A DNA stretch of 64,000 bases from NCBI GenBank assembly GCA_012295275.1, contig CM022676.1:13768379-13832378 (forward strand). Direction: 5' to 3'. Positions 48,351 to 61,165 of this stretch are shown in pieces. The position numbers were made by a program, and so were the translations under genes. Below the pieces are notes generated by a model that saw nothing but the letters and a program-made list of their open reading frames with translations, did no database searches and was not told the origin of the DNA. Origin of the DNA: Chrysomallon squamiferum (Eukaryota; Mollusca; Gastropoda; Neomphalida; Peltospiridae). Within the stretch, counting starts at the first letter, position 1. Every line of letters begins with the position of its first letter.

Positions 48351-48830
48351 ATGCGTGTGACGGTAGATGTATGCACATCTTTTTATAAGTATAATTTGTG
48401 AAGCGTAATGTAACATGCATATTTTAAACCTGTTACAGAAACAGAGTTATATAATTTGTCCTTACTTATTTTGTCTGTGAAATATTTATATACATTTCTC
48501 ACACAGTATACTGGTGAAAAACGTATAGCTAACAAGTGTATTTAGGTCAGACAAAAATAGTGTGCTAATAGTACTGGCGACATGAAACATTATACCTCGG
48601 ATCGTGAAAAATGCAGTGTAATGGTGAATTACAAAATGTGGGACACTCTTTTATTTGTACATATTCTGAGTCAAAGCGATCCAACTACCGATGTGACAAA
48701 TACCACCTTTATTACAGTTATATATATATATGTATGTATATACAAGCAAAACGTTCAAAACCTAATAGTATACTGATCATTTTAGTATTTTTGTTTTAAA
48801 TTATTAATTATTTATCTGCTACACTTATTT

Positions 48831-49082
48831 CTTTTGATTTATCTATTTTTATTTTTACGTTCTTTCTTTCTTTCTTTAATTCAAAAACAAAATAAAAACC
48901 GGAAAAACATAAAATACAGTGTAATTATGAAAAAAAAAACTAAAACATAAAATGCAAAAAAAAAAAAAAATAAAAAATAAAATGAATGTTAAAATACAGC
49001 ATTGTACATTATAAAATAAAAAAAAAAAAAGAAAAAAAAAAAAAAAATAACCCACCAACAAGAAAAAAAAAAAAATAAAATA

Positions 49083-49117
<35 letters not shown>

Positions 49118-49692
49118 AAGAAGCACTGAAAAAAAAATTGATGATATTAAAAATGTTAAAAATATGTCTTGCCCATTCCTAGTATTCAATTATTGTCATA
49201 TAAATATTATAGTAAGAAACATGCATGATTACTAAATTGCAAAAATATTCAATTATTTGTGCATTTATTTGAAGTCTTACACAGATGACAAATTAAATAA
49301 TAAAAAGTATATGTACATGAAATGTTAATGACATAGGTCATTTTGACCCCGTGGTTATGTTGTCGAAAATGAAAACAATCATTTAGTGAGTTAGCTGAGA
49401 AACTGAGTCAAAATCATCATGTTCTCTCAAGTCATAGTCCCAGTATCAAGATGAGATAATTTAGTTTACATAGATTCTTGTTATAAACAGTTGGTTATTT
49501 TCAGAACACTTGTACAACCTGACGCTTCACCAAACATGCTTTCAAAATTTCCAAGATAAAATGTCCTTTTTTTTTGTTTTGTTACAAGCAAATTGAAAAC
49601 ATTCAGCTGGTAGTGGTATGATATATGACAATATCATTGAATAAGTATAAATTATATCATCATTTATCTAAATTAATATTTTATAAAAATAG

Positions 49693-49734
<42 letters not shown>

Positions 49735-50812
49735 GGTAAGATAGAAAAACAGTTTGGAACCTGTAAATCATCATTTTATTATTATTGTTTTTTTCCACTG
49801 TTTTTAAAATTTAACTGATTAACAATAGTTATCAATACTAAACATTTTAATCCAGTCATTACATGTCTAATGTATTTACTGCAATCATTTTTATTAAGTA
49901 AATGTATTTACATGTTACTTACATGTACTAATTTATGAAGATGGTCTAAGGGGAGATAACTTGTTATTTAATGTGATAATTTTTGTTTTTTGGGGAAGGA
50001 ATTACTCATTATTTTATTATTATTCCCCAGTTAAAATGATTATTTGTATAATTTAAATTTTAATATCAGGTATTTCAAATGTTCATCTTTGGTACTAAAT
50101 ATAGATAATGTTTGGTTTTATTTTTTTTACTGACTAGTTATTAATAACTTTACTGTAATGATCAAGACTAATGTTTCAAAAATTAAACTAACCTATACAT
50201 TTTCACTTTATTTATTTGAAATATTCTGGTTGCCATATATTAATTATTTAATGTGAAATTCTGAAAGTGTTGTTTTTAGTTTTTGTATTTATTATTATTT
50301 TGTTTCATTACAACTTAGTTGTATATATATGTTTTAAATTGTTACACTGTTATTGCAGAAACGACATATGAATTTGGAATATAATAATTGAATATTTAAG
50401 ATTTTTTAAAGAAAAGTTTAAAATTTTATCAAATGCTTTGTTCTGTTATTAACATGTAGATGTAATTGCCATCTCAGACTGCTCATGACAAATTTTAATT
50501 TTGACATTTTAAAACAAACCAGAAAAAAAAGAAAAATCTTACACATATAAAATAACAAATTAATTTTAAGACTGTCATTTCTTTTAAAGATTTCTGATAT
50601 TATTAGTAAGCTATAAACAGTATGATAACTTAGTATTTATATATAAACTTTTGTGAAGAAAATTGAAATCAGACCTGTGACTAATAAATAAGAATGTTTT
50701 ATCACTAAATAGAAACCTTACAAATACAAGAAAGTTTTATTATTAAACTGGAGTCATATAAATTAAAAATATAATAAAGTTTTATAACAAAATTAATCTT
50801 TTAACTCACCTG
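48831..50812. other. Non-coding stretch with A-rich tracts
   Basis: Near-pure poly(A) with sparse T/C/G at 48929-49135, (ATT)n at 49693-49733 and otherwise AT-rich sequence without recognisable exon. The A-rich block is a likely place for consensus errors. Confidence 0.5.
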
Positions 50813-51075
50813 CTATAATCTCCACTGGTTTGCTGTTTCCATTATCCAGCACAAACAAACTTTGTCTGTTCTATCCTAATTTGTTTCAGAAATCACATAT
50901 CAGGTGTTTCAGTTACAATAACAATGTCACTGATGCTGCTGGTTGCTGTACAAGTGGCTGGGACTGAATGACACTGGCTGCTTGCAATGCAGTTGTTGTC
51001 TGATCAGGACACTGTATCACATTAACTGCCGATGTCACCGATGCAGCCTGCTGCTGCTATACAACTGTCTGCATC
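50813..51075 (-). pseudogene. Gln-rich exon of unknown gene, with frame breaks
   Basis: On the minus strand a frame reads MQTVV, stop, QQQAASVTSAVNVIQCPD, then QTTTALQAASVIQSQPLV and QQPAASVTLLL. Another frame ends SLFVLDNGNSKPVEIIAG at a GTGAGT donor (50812). Composition resembles glutamine-rich transactivation segments, but no family was recognised. It lies downstream, on the same strand, of the unknown exon at 52545-52669. Stops suggest decay. Confidence 0.4.
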
Positions 51076-51724
51076 TGAGTGAATAAAAAATAAAAGTTGT
51101 AAAAAATAAAAATCACAAAAGAGTATGTTCATAAAGATTCCACTGATGACATTTCTTTAACAGAAAACAAGATATAAAATGAAAACAATTTCAAATGTTT
51201 TACCTGAGCTATATACTGCATTTCATATTTATTTGTTCACTTACCATCTGCTTGATTAACACCTGTCATCTGAGTGTTTCTGTCACATTTCATAAACTGC
51301 ACTAGTCTTTCTTTCTTCTTATCAGAAAACAATCAACACTAGAGTGGGATAAAGTAGTGTTCTGCTAATAGTGTTAAAATATTTTTCAAGAAAAAACAAA
51401 GTATTTTACTTATAAGCTCAAGTTTATAATAGTTTAGAGACATCAACAAAGTATCTAAATCAAATTATAATTCTCTAAGTTAAGGTTTCCATAGCTTCAT
51501 TAACATTTTAAGACCAAAGTAAGTCACAATTAACACATACTAATAAAAAAGCACACACACATTTTTATTTTTTACACATATCAAGAAAAGAAAACATATA
51601 AATGAAACAAATAACATTATTAGTTTCATATCAAAAAGGTAAGGAAACATAATTTATCTAGTATAGATGAAAGTTATTTGTTTTTGTATTATTCTACATA
51701 CAATTAATGTATTTAAGAATGACA

Positions 51725-51728
<4 letters not shown>

Positions 51729-51776
<48 letters not shown>
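51729..51776. repeat. (AAT)n microsatellite
   Basis: Counterpart of the (ATT)n at 37280-37327 in the left arm. Confidence 0.9.
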
Positions 51777-52421
51777 TCTGAATTATGTTTAAATAAATTA
51801 ATTCTGGATTATGTTTAAAAATTAATTAATTTTAAAATTCAAATTCTGAATATAGCCAATATATGAGGTGTAATAGCTGAACACCGCCAAAAATGTATAC
51901 AAAATGTTTTTAGATTTTAACGTTAACCATGTTTCATGAATTACTGGAGAAAACATGTCTCCCGAACTGAACCCGGAAGCATAACTGCATTATACAAAAC
52001 AAACTTTATCAGCAAGTAATTAATGCACAGCGGTCAGCCTTTAGTTAGTGGTTGTGTAAAACGAACATATTTAACTACAAGGAATTTTGATCATTGCTAA
52101 AATATAACAGTTATTACCGTTAAGATGTGGAGAGAAAAATCAAACATCGATTTCCGAGGTCGGGGTTATGCGTTAATTTCCGCCGAATTAGAGAGAGCAC
52201 CACACTCGAGAATTGTGTCAATTAGACATTCTGAATCAAGTTTTCTGTACTTTACTAAACTTCTGTGGATTCATTACTACAGTAGACTATTATGAAAGAT
52301 TATGTGAAGATAAATATAGTAACCAGTGTACTACGTACTTCGAGTTAAGCAATCCTATGTCTTTGTTGTATCGAAATAAAGCGAACACTTAAACATAAGA
52401 AGTATTCAAAATAGTCACACC

Positions 52422-52424
<3 letters not shown>

Positions 52425-52505
<81 letters not shown>
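52425..52505. repeat. (GA)n microsatellite at the end of an unknown exon
   Basis: 81 bp of GA dinucleotides absent from the left arm. On the minus strand it adds Ser-Leu repeats to the reading frame of 52506-52669. Confidence 0.95.
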
Positions 52506-52508
<3 letters not shown>

Positions 52509-52544
52509 TTGATTAAATAAACTAAAAAATATAACATAAAATAA

Positions 52545-52669
52545 CACAATCTTTCTGCTTCCACAGTCTGTAGATACTCAAATTGCTTTCCAAACATTGT
52601 CATTTCCTCTTCTGCTGGAAGACTGGCAGTTTGCTGTATCTTCTCACTGTTTGCATTGCCAGCACAGAT
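52545..52669 (-). CDS. Unknown exon, right arm, intact frame
   Basis: After acceptor TCCCAAAACAG the minus frame reads ICAGNANSEKIQQTASLP, then AEEEMTMFGKQFEYLQTV, EAERLCYF. The left-arm copy has a stop at the Gly of MFG. No donor could be fixed; the frame runs on into the (GA)n tract. Divergent to the collagen-like exons beginning near 55295. Family not recognised. Confidence 0.4.
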
Positions 52670-53109
52670 CTGTTTTGGGACAATAAAAGGAACATGTATT
52701 TTATACAGACTGATAAATGATGACCTAAAAAGGATTAAAAATCAGTTTCAGTGACATAAAACTGACAAGTAACCCTAAAGAACACAGTTAGCTTTTTCTT
52801 AAAAATAAATATGAAAACAAAAGTTAAAATAACAAACAAATGCATCCTATAATATAAAATCAATTAATGTAAGAAATAAAACTATATCATTAAAATTATA
52901 TTTACTCCTTTATAAATGTTTCAGAAGAGATTCTGGTAAATATCACTTAATCTGTTACAAAAATTACACATTATTCAAATGAATTCTTACCCAGTGTAAT
53001 GGCAGTCTATTACACCCTCCAAAGTGTAGATTTAGTCTCACATGCAGACAGTATTTTCAAATCACTGCCTTTGAATCCCTGGGACTCACACAAGCAAAAT
53101 TAGTCATAG

Positions 53110-53265
53110 GCTTGAGGAAAATGCTGCAAAAACTGAACTATCCTTTCTCTGTTTTCACATGTAAAACTGTGTGAATTACATTTTCTTCTGCCTGATTTTT
53201 TTATATCTCTCTAAGTTACCCCATTCAGTTTGAAATGCTTCAATAACGCTATGAGTTTGTTCTGA

Positions 53266-53302
<37 letters not shown>

Positions 53303-53583
53303 TAAGCAGATACACATACACATTCAAATGTAATGTTTAGTACATTAGTCCTTTTTAAAAATAAAGGAGAAATCACAAATTAAATGCAGCTTATAATCAA
53401 AATACACTAATGATTAGAAAAAGAAATACAAGTTCTCTCTGCTTTGTTCATTGCAGTGCTTTGTAGAACTCCCAGAATAACCATATCCTTTTCAGCTGCA
53501 AAACAAAGAAAATCTATATTCTTATAATACTGCAACACTGGTAAATTATTTGCAATGACTGTCCTAATTCAGATGATAAATAT

Positions 53584-53643
<60 letters not shown>

Positions 53644-53695
53644 ATTGATATGCATGGATGTTTCAAAAAAAAATTAATATAAAAATTGAAGTAAA
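53110..53695. other. Insertion 1 in the right arm
   Basis: About 585 bp interrupt the homology between GCAAAATTAGTCATAG and ACAGTAAATAAAGTTTAGC, which are nearly adjacent in the left arm (36000-36035). It contains poly(A) (53267-53299), (AAT)n and (AAAT)n. No inverted termini or coding frame recognised. Confidence 0.6.
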
Positions 53696-53815
53696 CCAAC
53701 GTTAAATGAGGACAGTAAATAAAGTTTAGCAGGTGAGAAAAATAAGAAAATCAATGACTTTGCACTACAAAATCTGCAGGCGTTCCACTTTTCTTTTTTA
53801 CAATTTAGTATTTAC

Positions 53816-54620
53816 TTGTTTTTTATTCCGGATAAGTAATTGGTTATTTATTACACTTTAATTCTGGAACTGAAAAGTAAAACCAATAGCAATCACCTGG
53901 TTATAGAGTTATCTCCTATGATAACTTGTTTCGTTAACCAACCGATAATTCTTTAACCCAACGGTTCTAAACGTTCGCTAGATTTGTTCGCTGGTTTCAC
54001 TTTTGCCGATTAATTTTCGAATTGAATAGGAAAAACAATAGCAAATACTTGGTTATAAAGTTATCTCCCATGATAACTTGTTCCGTCAACCAACCGATAA
54101 TTTAACTTAACCGAGTGGAAGTGCTCGCTGGCTTTGCTTTGGTATTAGTGTTTATAAATAGATGTTGGCAAATAAAGGTAAGCCGATACGTCCAACTTAT
54201 GGAACTAAAAGCAATCCTTTTATGTGAAATATAATTATGTATTATTAAGAAATCTATTTTCTAATATAGATTGATATATTAATGCTGTTTAAATATTTCA
54301 GTCAGAACATGTCACTAATTGCATCTTGTGATAACTTTTAATATTTTGTAACATTAGCTGTTACAAGTTCTTCATAATGCTGAGATCATACAATTTTAAA
54401 TTTATAATTTTAATATTTAAGTTTAACTGTAGCAAGTTTTTTAAATATAACTATCTTATACTGTTGTTCAGCTGATTTTTTTCCCTTGTTTAATAATTAA
54501 TATTTATATATTGTTAAATGTTAAAATAACACCGTTTTTTCTATCTTCAGTATTTCAGAAACTGACTATCTGTTGCTGAAAGTGGAAATCTTCCTTCAAC
54601 ATTTTAATTTTTGTTTGCTA
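53816..54620. other. Insertion 2 in the right arm, with a tandem 130-bp repeat and a TATA-like site
   Basis: Absent from the left arm. Two imperfect units share GGTTATAGAGTTATCTCCTA / GGTTATAAAGTTATCTCCCA and CCAACCGATAAT (about 53880-54000 and 54030-54140). Downstream are TATAAATAG (about 54154) and AAAG|GTAAGC (about 54177), a possible promoter with first-exon donor. No coding frame. Confidence 0.45.
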
Positions 54621-55294
54621 CTGGTGATGTGATGTCACCTCTATTTCAACTGGAAAATCATTCAGAGGTAGATATCTTTCTTTTTTAAATTTATAATTAT
54701 TTTTAATTTATGAAAATGACACTCCTACATTATCATACATAGGTATATGGTTTATTTATTAATTATTTTAAATGTTGTTTTAAAATTAAGCTTCAAAGAC
54801 TGATCAGGTATAATTTTATTTTTATCTTTTGGCATTCTTGTTTTTATTAGAAAAGAAACAACTGAGGTTTGCCTGAAAAAAAACCAGAGCTTAAAGCATG
54901 TTCCTCTGGTTAAAAGTTTTATAATATTTGTAAGAAATTAAATATATTTATGCATTAATTAATTATTCTAATATATATTGAAAACATGGTGAAAGTAATG
55001 AAAAATAAATAGATAAAATGGTGAAAACCCTTTATTCCACTCCTGTTTTATTATGACTGTTATTTTTTAGTTTAGTTCTTAGTATTATTTACTCATTTAT
55101 TTTTATTGTTATGATCATCATTATTATTTTAATTTTATTATTGTTATTATCAATGATAAACATTTAACATCTTTTGGGTCATGTTTTTTATTCACAAATA
55201 ATTAACTTTGATAAGTTAAGTATAAATCTTTTATAAATTTCAGTATATCATATATTTTAATTATTTCACACAGTTCTCTGGTGTGAGACACTAT

Positions 55295-55425
55295 AAGTCT
55301 ACCTGACTCTGAAGATTTCTGGTCAAACATCAGCTGACTACAGTCTGAACAAACTGGAGGAAGAATCCCAGCTTTGTTATAAAATCTTCACTTACATCCA
55401 GCTACTCACACTTTTAGCAGGTAGA
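55295..55425 (+). CDS. Possible 5' exon of the collagen-like locus, right arm
   Basis: Counterpart of 35112-35265: frame SGQTSADYSLNKLEEESQ, then LCYKIFTYIQLLTLLA, ending at AGCAG|GTAGAC. The frame is conserved between arms. Confidence 0.35.
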
Positions 55426-55607
55426 CTGGCTTTTTAAAATTATACTTTGTTGTTTCTTATTGGAAGCAATAAAATACAATGAACTGAAATGAAATGAAAC
55501 AATCCTAACTGCTTTAAATATTTAAATTATATCATAGCGAACCTTTATCCCAGGAAATCCATCTGAATCTCAAAACAAAAATATATATTTGTTTTAGTTT
55601 TGAAAAT

Positions 55608-55735
55608 GTCATGTTGATCGAGGAACACCTTGTGTTCCAGATAGAACATCATTTCCAGGTGAAAGAGGTAACCATGGAGATCCAGGTCTTAATGGATTAC
55701 CTGGTCTTAAAGGTGCCCAAGGGAAAATGGTTTCC
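55608..55735 (+). pseudogene. Collagen-like (Gly-X-Y) exon, right arm
   Basis: Reads RGTPCVPDRTSFPGERGN, then HGDPGLNGLPGLKGAQGK. A one-base loss after GGGAAA relative to the left arm then shifts the frame (MVSH instead of SGFP). The triplet repeat itself is well preserved. Confidence 0.55.
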
Positions 55736-56454
55736 CACAGTAACAAGATATATCATGTTAAATGAAATAAACAAATAAACAGAACTGACAGAAAGTATAG
55801 ATAGCTATCAGTGTTCTAATGATACTACTAATACTATTAGTTTCCAGCATTTACCAAACACTAACATGTTTTATATCCAAAGATTGCATTGTCCTTTAAA
55901 ATGTTAAATGAAATTTATATTTATTTTTTTCACTTTTAAACAAAATATGTATTTTATTGTTTCACGGTTTTAAACAGGAGAACCAGATATGTATTAAACA
56001 GCTGTGTCTTTTTATGTTTTATTATTTATATTTTTTAATGGTAATCTTCAGACAAACACTACACAAAATTTATAGACAAAGAAAAAAAGGAATCTTATAT
56101 TGAAAGCACTGAAAATAAAATTATTGATTATTTAAATATGAGTTTTGAATATTTCTGTGGCCCAAGAAGTGACATTGGAACTTCATTAATAGATAAAAAT
56201 CTACTTAACACCATTTTTATTTATACATTTTCGGGTTATAAATCATATTTCATGCTTAGTTTTGAGAAAAACTATAAAAGAAACCCATAGAAAAAGCTGA
56301 CAGTTACCAAATAAAAGTCTGGTCTAACAGAAAACCTTACTTTAACATTGTTTAATCTAGACAAACAACATGTCTTGTACAATTAACTGACTAATACAAA
56401 TAAAAATACTCAATTAATATCTGAATAATAAAATTGTGTTTCTCTCTGGTACAG

Positions 56455-56725
56455 GTTGTGATAGTTTATCAGGTAGAAAAGGTGAAGCTGGTTAAAAGGT
56501 GAAGCTGGATCCTGTGGCACTTGGTGTTCAAGGCCATCATAGTAATGATGGTGTTCCTACTCTATCAGATTTCCTGATGTGTCTGCGAATCCAGATTCTG
56601 GTTTCTTGTTTCACTAGGTGTGTAGGGAAGAAAACTGCAGGAAATACAAGATGTAGGTTGACTACTCACTTGTTTGTGTCACTAACAACTCCAGAGCACA
56701 TGTACAGGATTTGTGTAGTTGACTG
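56455..56725 (+). pseudogene. Degenerate collagen-like exon plus single 61-bp unit, right arm
   Basis: Frame CDSLSGRKGEAG is followed at once by TAA. Further sequence (HHSNDGVPTLSDFLM) continues the left-arm similarity in another frame. The 3' part contains one unit of the 61-bp repeat. Confidence 0.5.
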
Positions 56726-57570
56726 AATGATATATTTTTCTTTCTATTGAGATGTCTTATTTTATTGAACTTATGACTTAGTTTCATGTTCTAATAACAA
56801 AACTGACGATAAGATAAACTAAATAAATAAATAAATTAATAAAGATATTTAAAATGTATTTTTCTTTAAACTTTTTAAAATTTTAGCTTTTCTCACGATA
56901 TGTATTTAATGAATGAGAAGATTGTTAAAGTTTTACAAACAAACAGAAAAAACTGTTCTAACAGTAAAAAAATAAACATTACACTGCAGGTAGTGCAGTC
57001 AGCTTTTTGAGAAGATTTACAACAATGTTTTTTTATGTTCTACAACACCAAAAATGTGTGCAGCACAGCATCACAGAATGATTACAGTTACTGGCTGTCA
57101 ACACTGGAGCCGATGTTGATGATGATGATGAATTGAGTGAGATGTGAACAGACCAGGCAGACATCAGCAGTTTGTGAATCTCCAGACCCTGTAAGTCCTG
57201 CCCTGTACTCATTTTCAGAGCATTAATATTTATTACTTAATCTTGAATACTCATATTTTTATTTGATTTTCATTAAATGATATGTAAAACTGACACATTT
57301 AGAATGAGAATGTTAACATTTGCTAGTATTCAGGGTTAAATCAGTATTAATGTCATAAATTTCAAGTTTTATGTTTATAAATTTAATAATTTCGTTTAAA
57401 TGTATTGATATGGATTCAATATTTATTTTTGTATATTGTGCAATATGTTTTTCAAAATATGGAATTTAAAATTAAAATATGGAATTTTGTTTTGTTTTAT
57501 ATTTTAAATATTAGTATTGTAATGTTTTAATTATTACTTCCCTTACTCTGAGATTTATTTTTCTCGCAGG

Positions 57571-57656
57571 TTTTAGCTGTACACAGACAGACAATGCTCA
57601 TTCTAGAATGTTCACTGGGCTGGTGTGGATTATGGATTGGCTAAAGTTTTGTCCTG
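57571..57656 (+). CDS. Possible orphan exon
   Basis: TTTTTCTCGCAG and GTAAAT bound an 86-nt segment open in one frame (FSCTQTDNAHSRMFTG, then LVWIMDWLKFCP). No family recognised and no partner exon found. Confidence 0.25.
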
Positions 57657-57779
57657 GTAAATTTGAAATAAGTTGTTTTAAATTAGTTTTGATTTTATAA
57701 CTTCAACTTTAAAATTTCATTTCAGTTTTGATTTTATTGAGAACCAAGAAGTAATATGTTTCTTACAAATAATCTCAGT

Positions 57780-58190
57780 GTGTGTTTAAAACAGGGATGA
57801 TATTGACTTCTATTTGATATACAACTAGACAATTCTTTTTCAATTTGTATTTATTTAAAACATGGATGCTACTGACTTCTATTTTATATACAACTAGACA
57901 ATTCTTTATCAATTTGTATTTATTTAAAACATGGATGTTATTGACTTCTATTTTATATACAACTAGACAATTCTTTATCAATTTGTATTTATTTAAAACA
58001 TGGATGTTATGGATGTTACTGACTTCTATTTTATATACAACTAGACAATTCTTTATCAATTTGTATTTATTTAAAACATGGATGTTACTGACTTCTATTT
58101 TATATACAACTAGACAATTTTTTGTCAGTTTGTATTTATTTAAAACATGGATGATATTGACTTCTTATTTTATATACAACTAGATGATCC
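57780..58190. repeat. 69-bp tandem repeat, about six copies
   Basis: Units containing TTTAAAACATGGATG and ATACAACTAGACAATTC at 69-bp spacing, one unit with a 9-bp internal duplication (GGATGTTAT, 78 bp). Because 69 is a multiple of three, open frames appear on both strands; these are not treated as genes. Confidence 0.95.
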
Positions 58191-58586
58191 TGTATCAGAA
58201 ATTCGTTAATCTGAAGCTTTCTGAGCAGTTGAAAAAGTGATTGTTTTCTGATTGTTTTGTAGTGTTTTACTTTCATTTATACTGAATAATCCAGAGCACA
58301 ATTTAGTAAATGTATTTTTAAGTAGTTATTGTTACAATCTATAATAATGAACATGATCTGTGTTAATCTTCACATAGAAATACATTTAGAAATGAGTATT
58401 TTCTCAGTAAACACAGCTGATACATATTCATTATTTCTGTGCAGCTGGTGACACTGTTTGTATGGAGTAATTGTTACTTCTGTCACTACTTACAAAACTG
58501 TGTGTTTTATGTGATTAGAGGTAAACTGAGACTTTAGTAATCCTGGACCACATCTCATTATAAGTGAATACATAGAAGTACACTGC

Positions 58587-58646
<60 letters not shown>

Positions 58647-60346
58647 GATGATGTTGTTGTAGTTGTTGTTATTATTCAAATCTTAATACAGACTAATTAA
58701 AAGATAAATACAACAATGTGGAATAAAATGTTAAAATATATGGTAATACCAAACTTATAAAATGACACTTTTTGCTATGTTTATTTTAGTATTTTCATTG
58801 TTATGCATGTCTAGGTCATTTCTTTGTAACTGACAAAAGTAGTAGTATTTCTGTGCTACCTGTAAAAATTGGTGGAGATTACAGAAGTTCAAAGTCACCA
58901 CATTGCATTTTATATCTATGTTAATTTTCATATGCTAGTATTTTTAGGATAATTTTTGTTCATTTCCATAATCCCAGGATTAGAAAAATGGAATCATGCC
59001 TATCACGGAATCTTCTAGATATTAATGTATTTCTGTGAGAGACAATAGAAGCCCTGTTAGAAAACAATTGAGCTTAAGAAGAAAATGCCAAACTGAAGTT
59101 AATTTCTTTTGTTTCAATACCACTTTCCACAGTTATATAATTAGCACTGAAGAATTTCTATTGATCAACTATTTTATATTCAGCACAATCCCAAGCAAGA
59201 GGAGTATTTTATAAAGCAAGAATACCAAAATGTCACTGATGTTTCTGTCCCAGGTCAAGTATGTGTTAGTCAGTGTAAAAATATTACAAAAGTGTTTATC
59301 TGATGCACTGTATTACTTTATTTATAAGTTGTTGTTTTCTCATTTTCAGTTTGGAAGTATTTTATAATAGTCATAATGAGATTTGTTTTCATTTTCTAAA
59401 CCTTGTCACACAGTTTTGTTTCACTGGTGTTACTACTGGTGAAATCTGTGAGTTGAGAAATAACAGCCACTCCTAGTTGATCTTCCAACATGTAGATGTC
59501 AGCAAAGAAGTAGTACATGCACAAGAATGATTCTGTTTTTCTAAAATATATCAGTAAAATGAACTGATGGTTTATTCAGTCTCATTAGTGTTGTTGTCAT
59601 AAACCTGGGTCAGTTTGTCCTCTGTGGAGATGTCAGTCTTACAATAGTTTTATATTTAATCTTTCTGTGTCACTGTGTCTGTTACTAAATTTCTTTGATT
59701 TGAAACCTTGTCTTGTTTCCTTCTTCTTCAGTCATAATTATTATTTTATTCCTTACCTTCCTCTATCCTCTTCTGCCCCACTGCACAGTATTATTATTGC
59801 AATACATTAATTTAGATTCTATAAATATTAAAAACAAATTTTAAAACTTGATTTTAAAAATTATTAAAATATTTTTTGCTATATATACTATATTCAAATA
59901 TTAAATTTCTTTTTTTATTTATTTTTTATTTATTTATTTATTGAAATATTTTAATTTACACTTAATTTTTCTTACATTTATAAGAAAAAATAAAAATTAA
60001 ATAGTTAACTTGTATGTCTGTGTTCTTGTTTTATAATTAAAGCTGCATTATTGTTTTATTTATTTAATGTTCAGTGATAATTAATAGTGTGGCTTGAAAT
60101 TCAAACTGAAGAATAAATTGCAGATATAAAACATTTCATAACATTTGCGTCATAAACTTACAAAGCCAAAAAAAAAAAAAACAAGAGGACAGCACACCAA
60201 AAAACATAATTTCATGAAGAATTCAATCCAAGGTTTAAATTAGTTTTCTATTTCAGAAACAAATCCATTTGCCCATTACAGTATTCCATGTTATTACTGA
60301 ATTTGTTATTATTCTTAAATTTTTAATTCTCTTTTTTTATTTGTAG
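58191..60346. other. Non-coding stretch
   Basis: Contains (ATT)n at 58588-58650. Otherwise AT-rich with no recognised exon, element or RNA gene. Confidence 0.5.
58588..58650. repeat. (ATT)n microsatellite
   Basis: Simple ATT array. Confidence 0.95.
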
Positions 60347-60944
60347 GAACTCAGAAGTTAGGGAAATGAAATTCTTGATTATTTGGACATCCCTGGAAAC
60401 CCTGTTGGTCTTTTCAAAGATGTCACAGAAAGATCTCTGGCCTTGTTAATGGAAATGTGAGTGGATTTGCTAGAAATGTTGTCATGGTGTTTCTAATTCT
60501 GCAGCAAAGTTAGTTGTAACAGTTCTCTGTATTACCTCTCTTTGAGGGAATGATATTTCATTTAATCTTAAATCAAAGTTTTAATGTTTTAACTAAAAAT
60601 CTTACTATAATTTTGCACCTTGTAAATAAAATGATATAAAAACTTGTGACTTAAAATGTATGACTAGAAAATTACATTGTAAAATTACTAAATACTTTCA
60701 TTATGATGTTTTGATAACCATACAAATCCAATCTTGACTTCGGTGAATGAACTGTTTTATACTGTTAAACAAAGAAGCATTTATTTAAGTATTTTGGTAA
60801 CTTGTTATGGTAATTGATGCAGTACTTCTCTCCAGAAGCAAAATCAAAGAAATTATCATACATTAATATTGTTCTTAGCATAATATTTCATCATTTCTTT
60901 ATTATTATTATTACTCTTTTTTTCTTTATTTATTTATTGTTCTT

Positions 60945-60947
<3 letters not shown>

Positions 60948-60978
<31 letters not shown>

Positions 60979-60979
60979 C
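60948..60979. repeat. Poly(T) tract
   Basis: About 30 T in a row between the first and second VPS13 segments; could be the poly(A) tail of a minus-strand retro-insertion or simple slippage. Confidence 0.8.
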
Positions 60980-61165
60980 ATGAAATTAATACATTTTACA
61001 TTATTTCAAGATTATGAGTATCTTGTGCAGGTAGCAGTTCTATATTTGACAGGTACAATATCCATGGAAACCAATACACTCAGACAAGCGAGAAAGGGAG
61101 GTAATTCCTCAGGTGTCATTGCAGCAGGTTTTAAGAATCTGTGATATGAAACATTGGTTTTACAC

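Larger units (their letters stand above)
45870..48830. repeat. Segmental duplication, distal copy
   Basis: Same order of blocks as 40670-42905, with extra sequence between about 46250 and 47480 that includes an (AAT)n array (46800-46865). The array of TAAAA units (47520-47567) is expanded relative to the proximal copy. Confidence 0.75.
51317..57340. repeat. Right arm of the inverted repeat
   Basis: Partner of 32850-37790. Longer because of insertions at about 53110-53695 and 53816-54620. Contains one unit of the 61-bp repeat found six times in the left arm. Confidence 0.85.

Noticed and set aside
57775-58183. 94- and 112-codon frames on opposite strands
   Set aside because: Both are produced by the 69-bp tandem repeat; no start, splice or family support.
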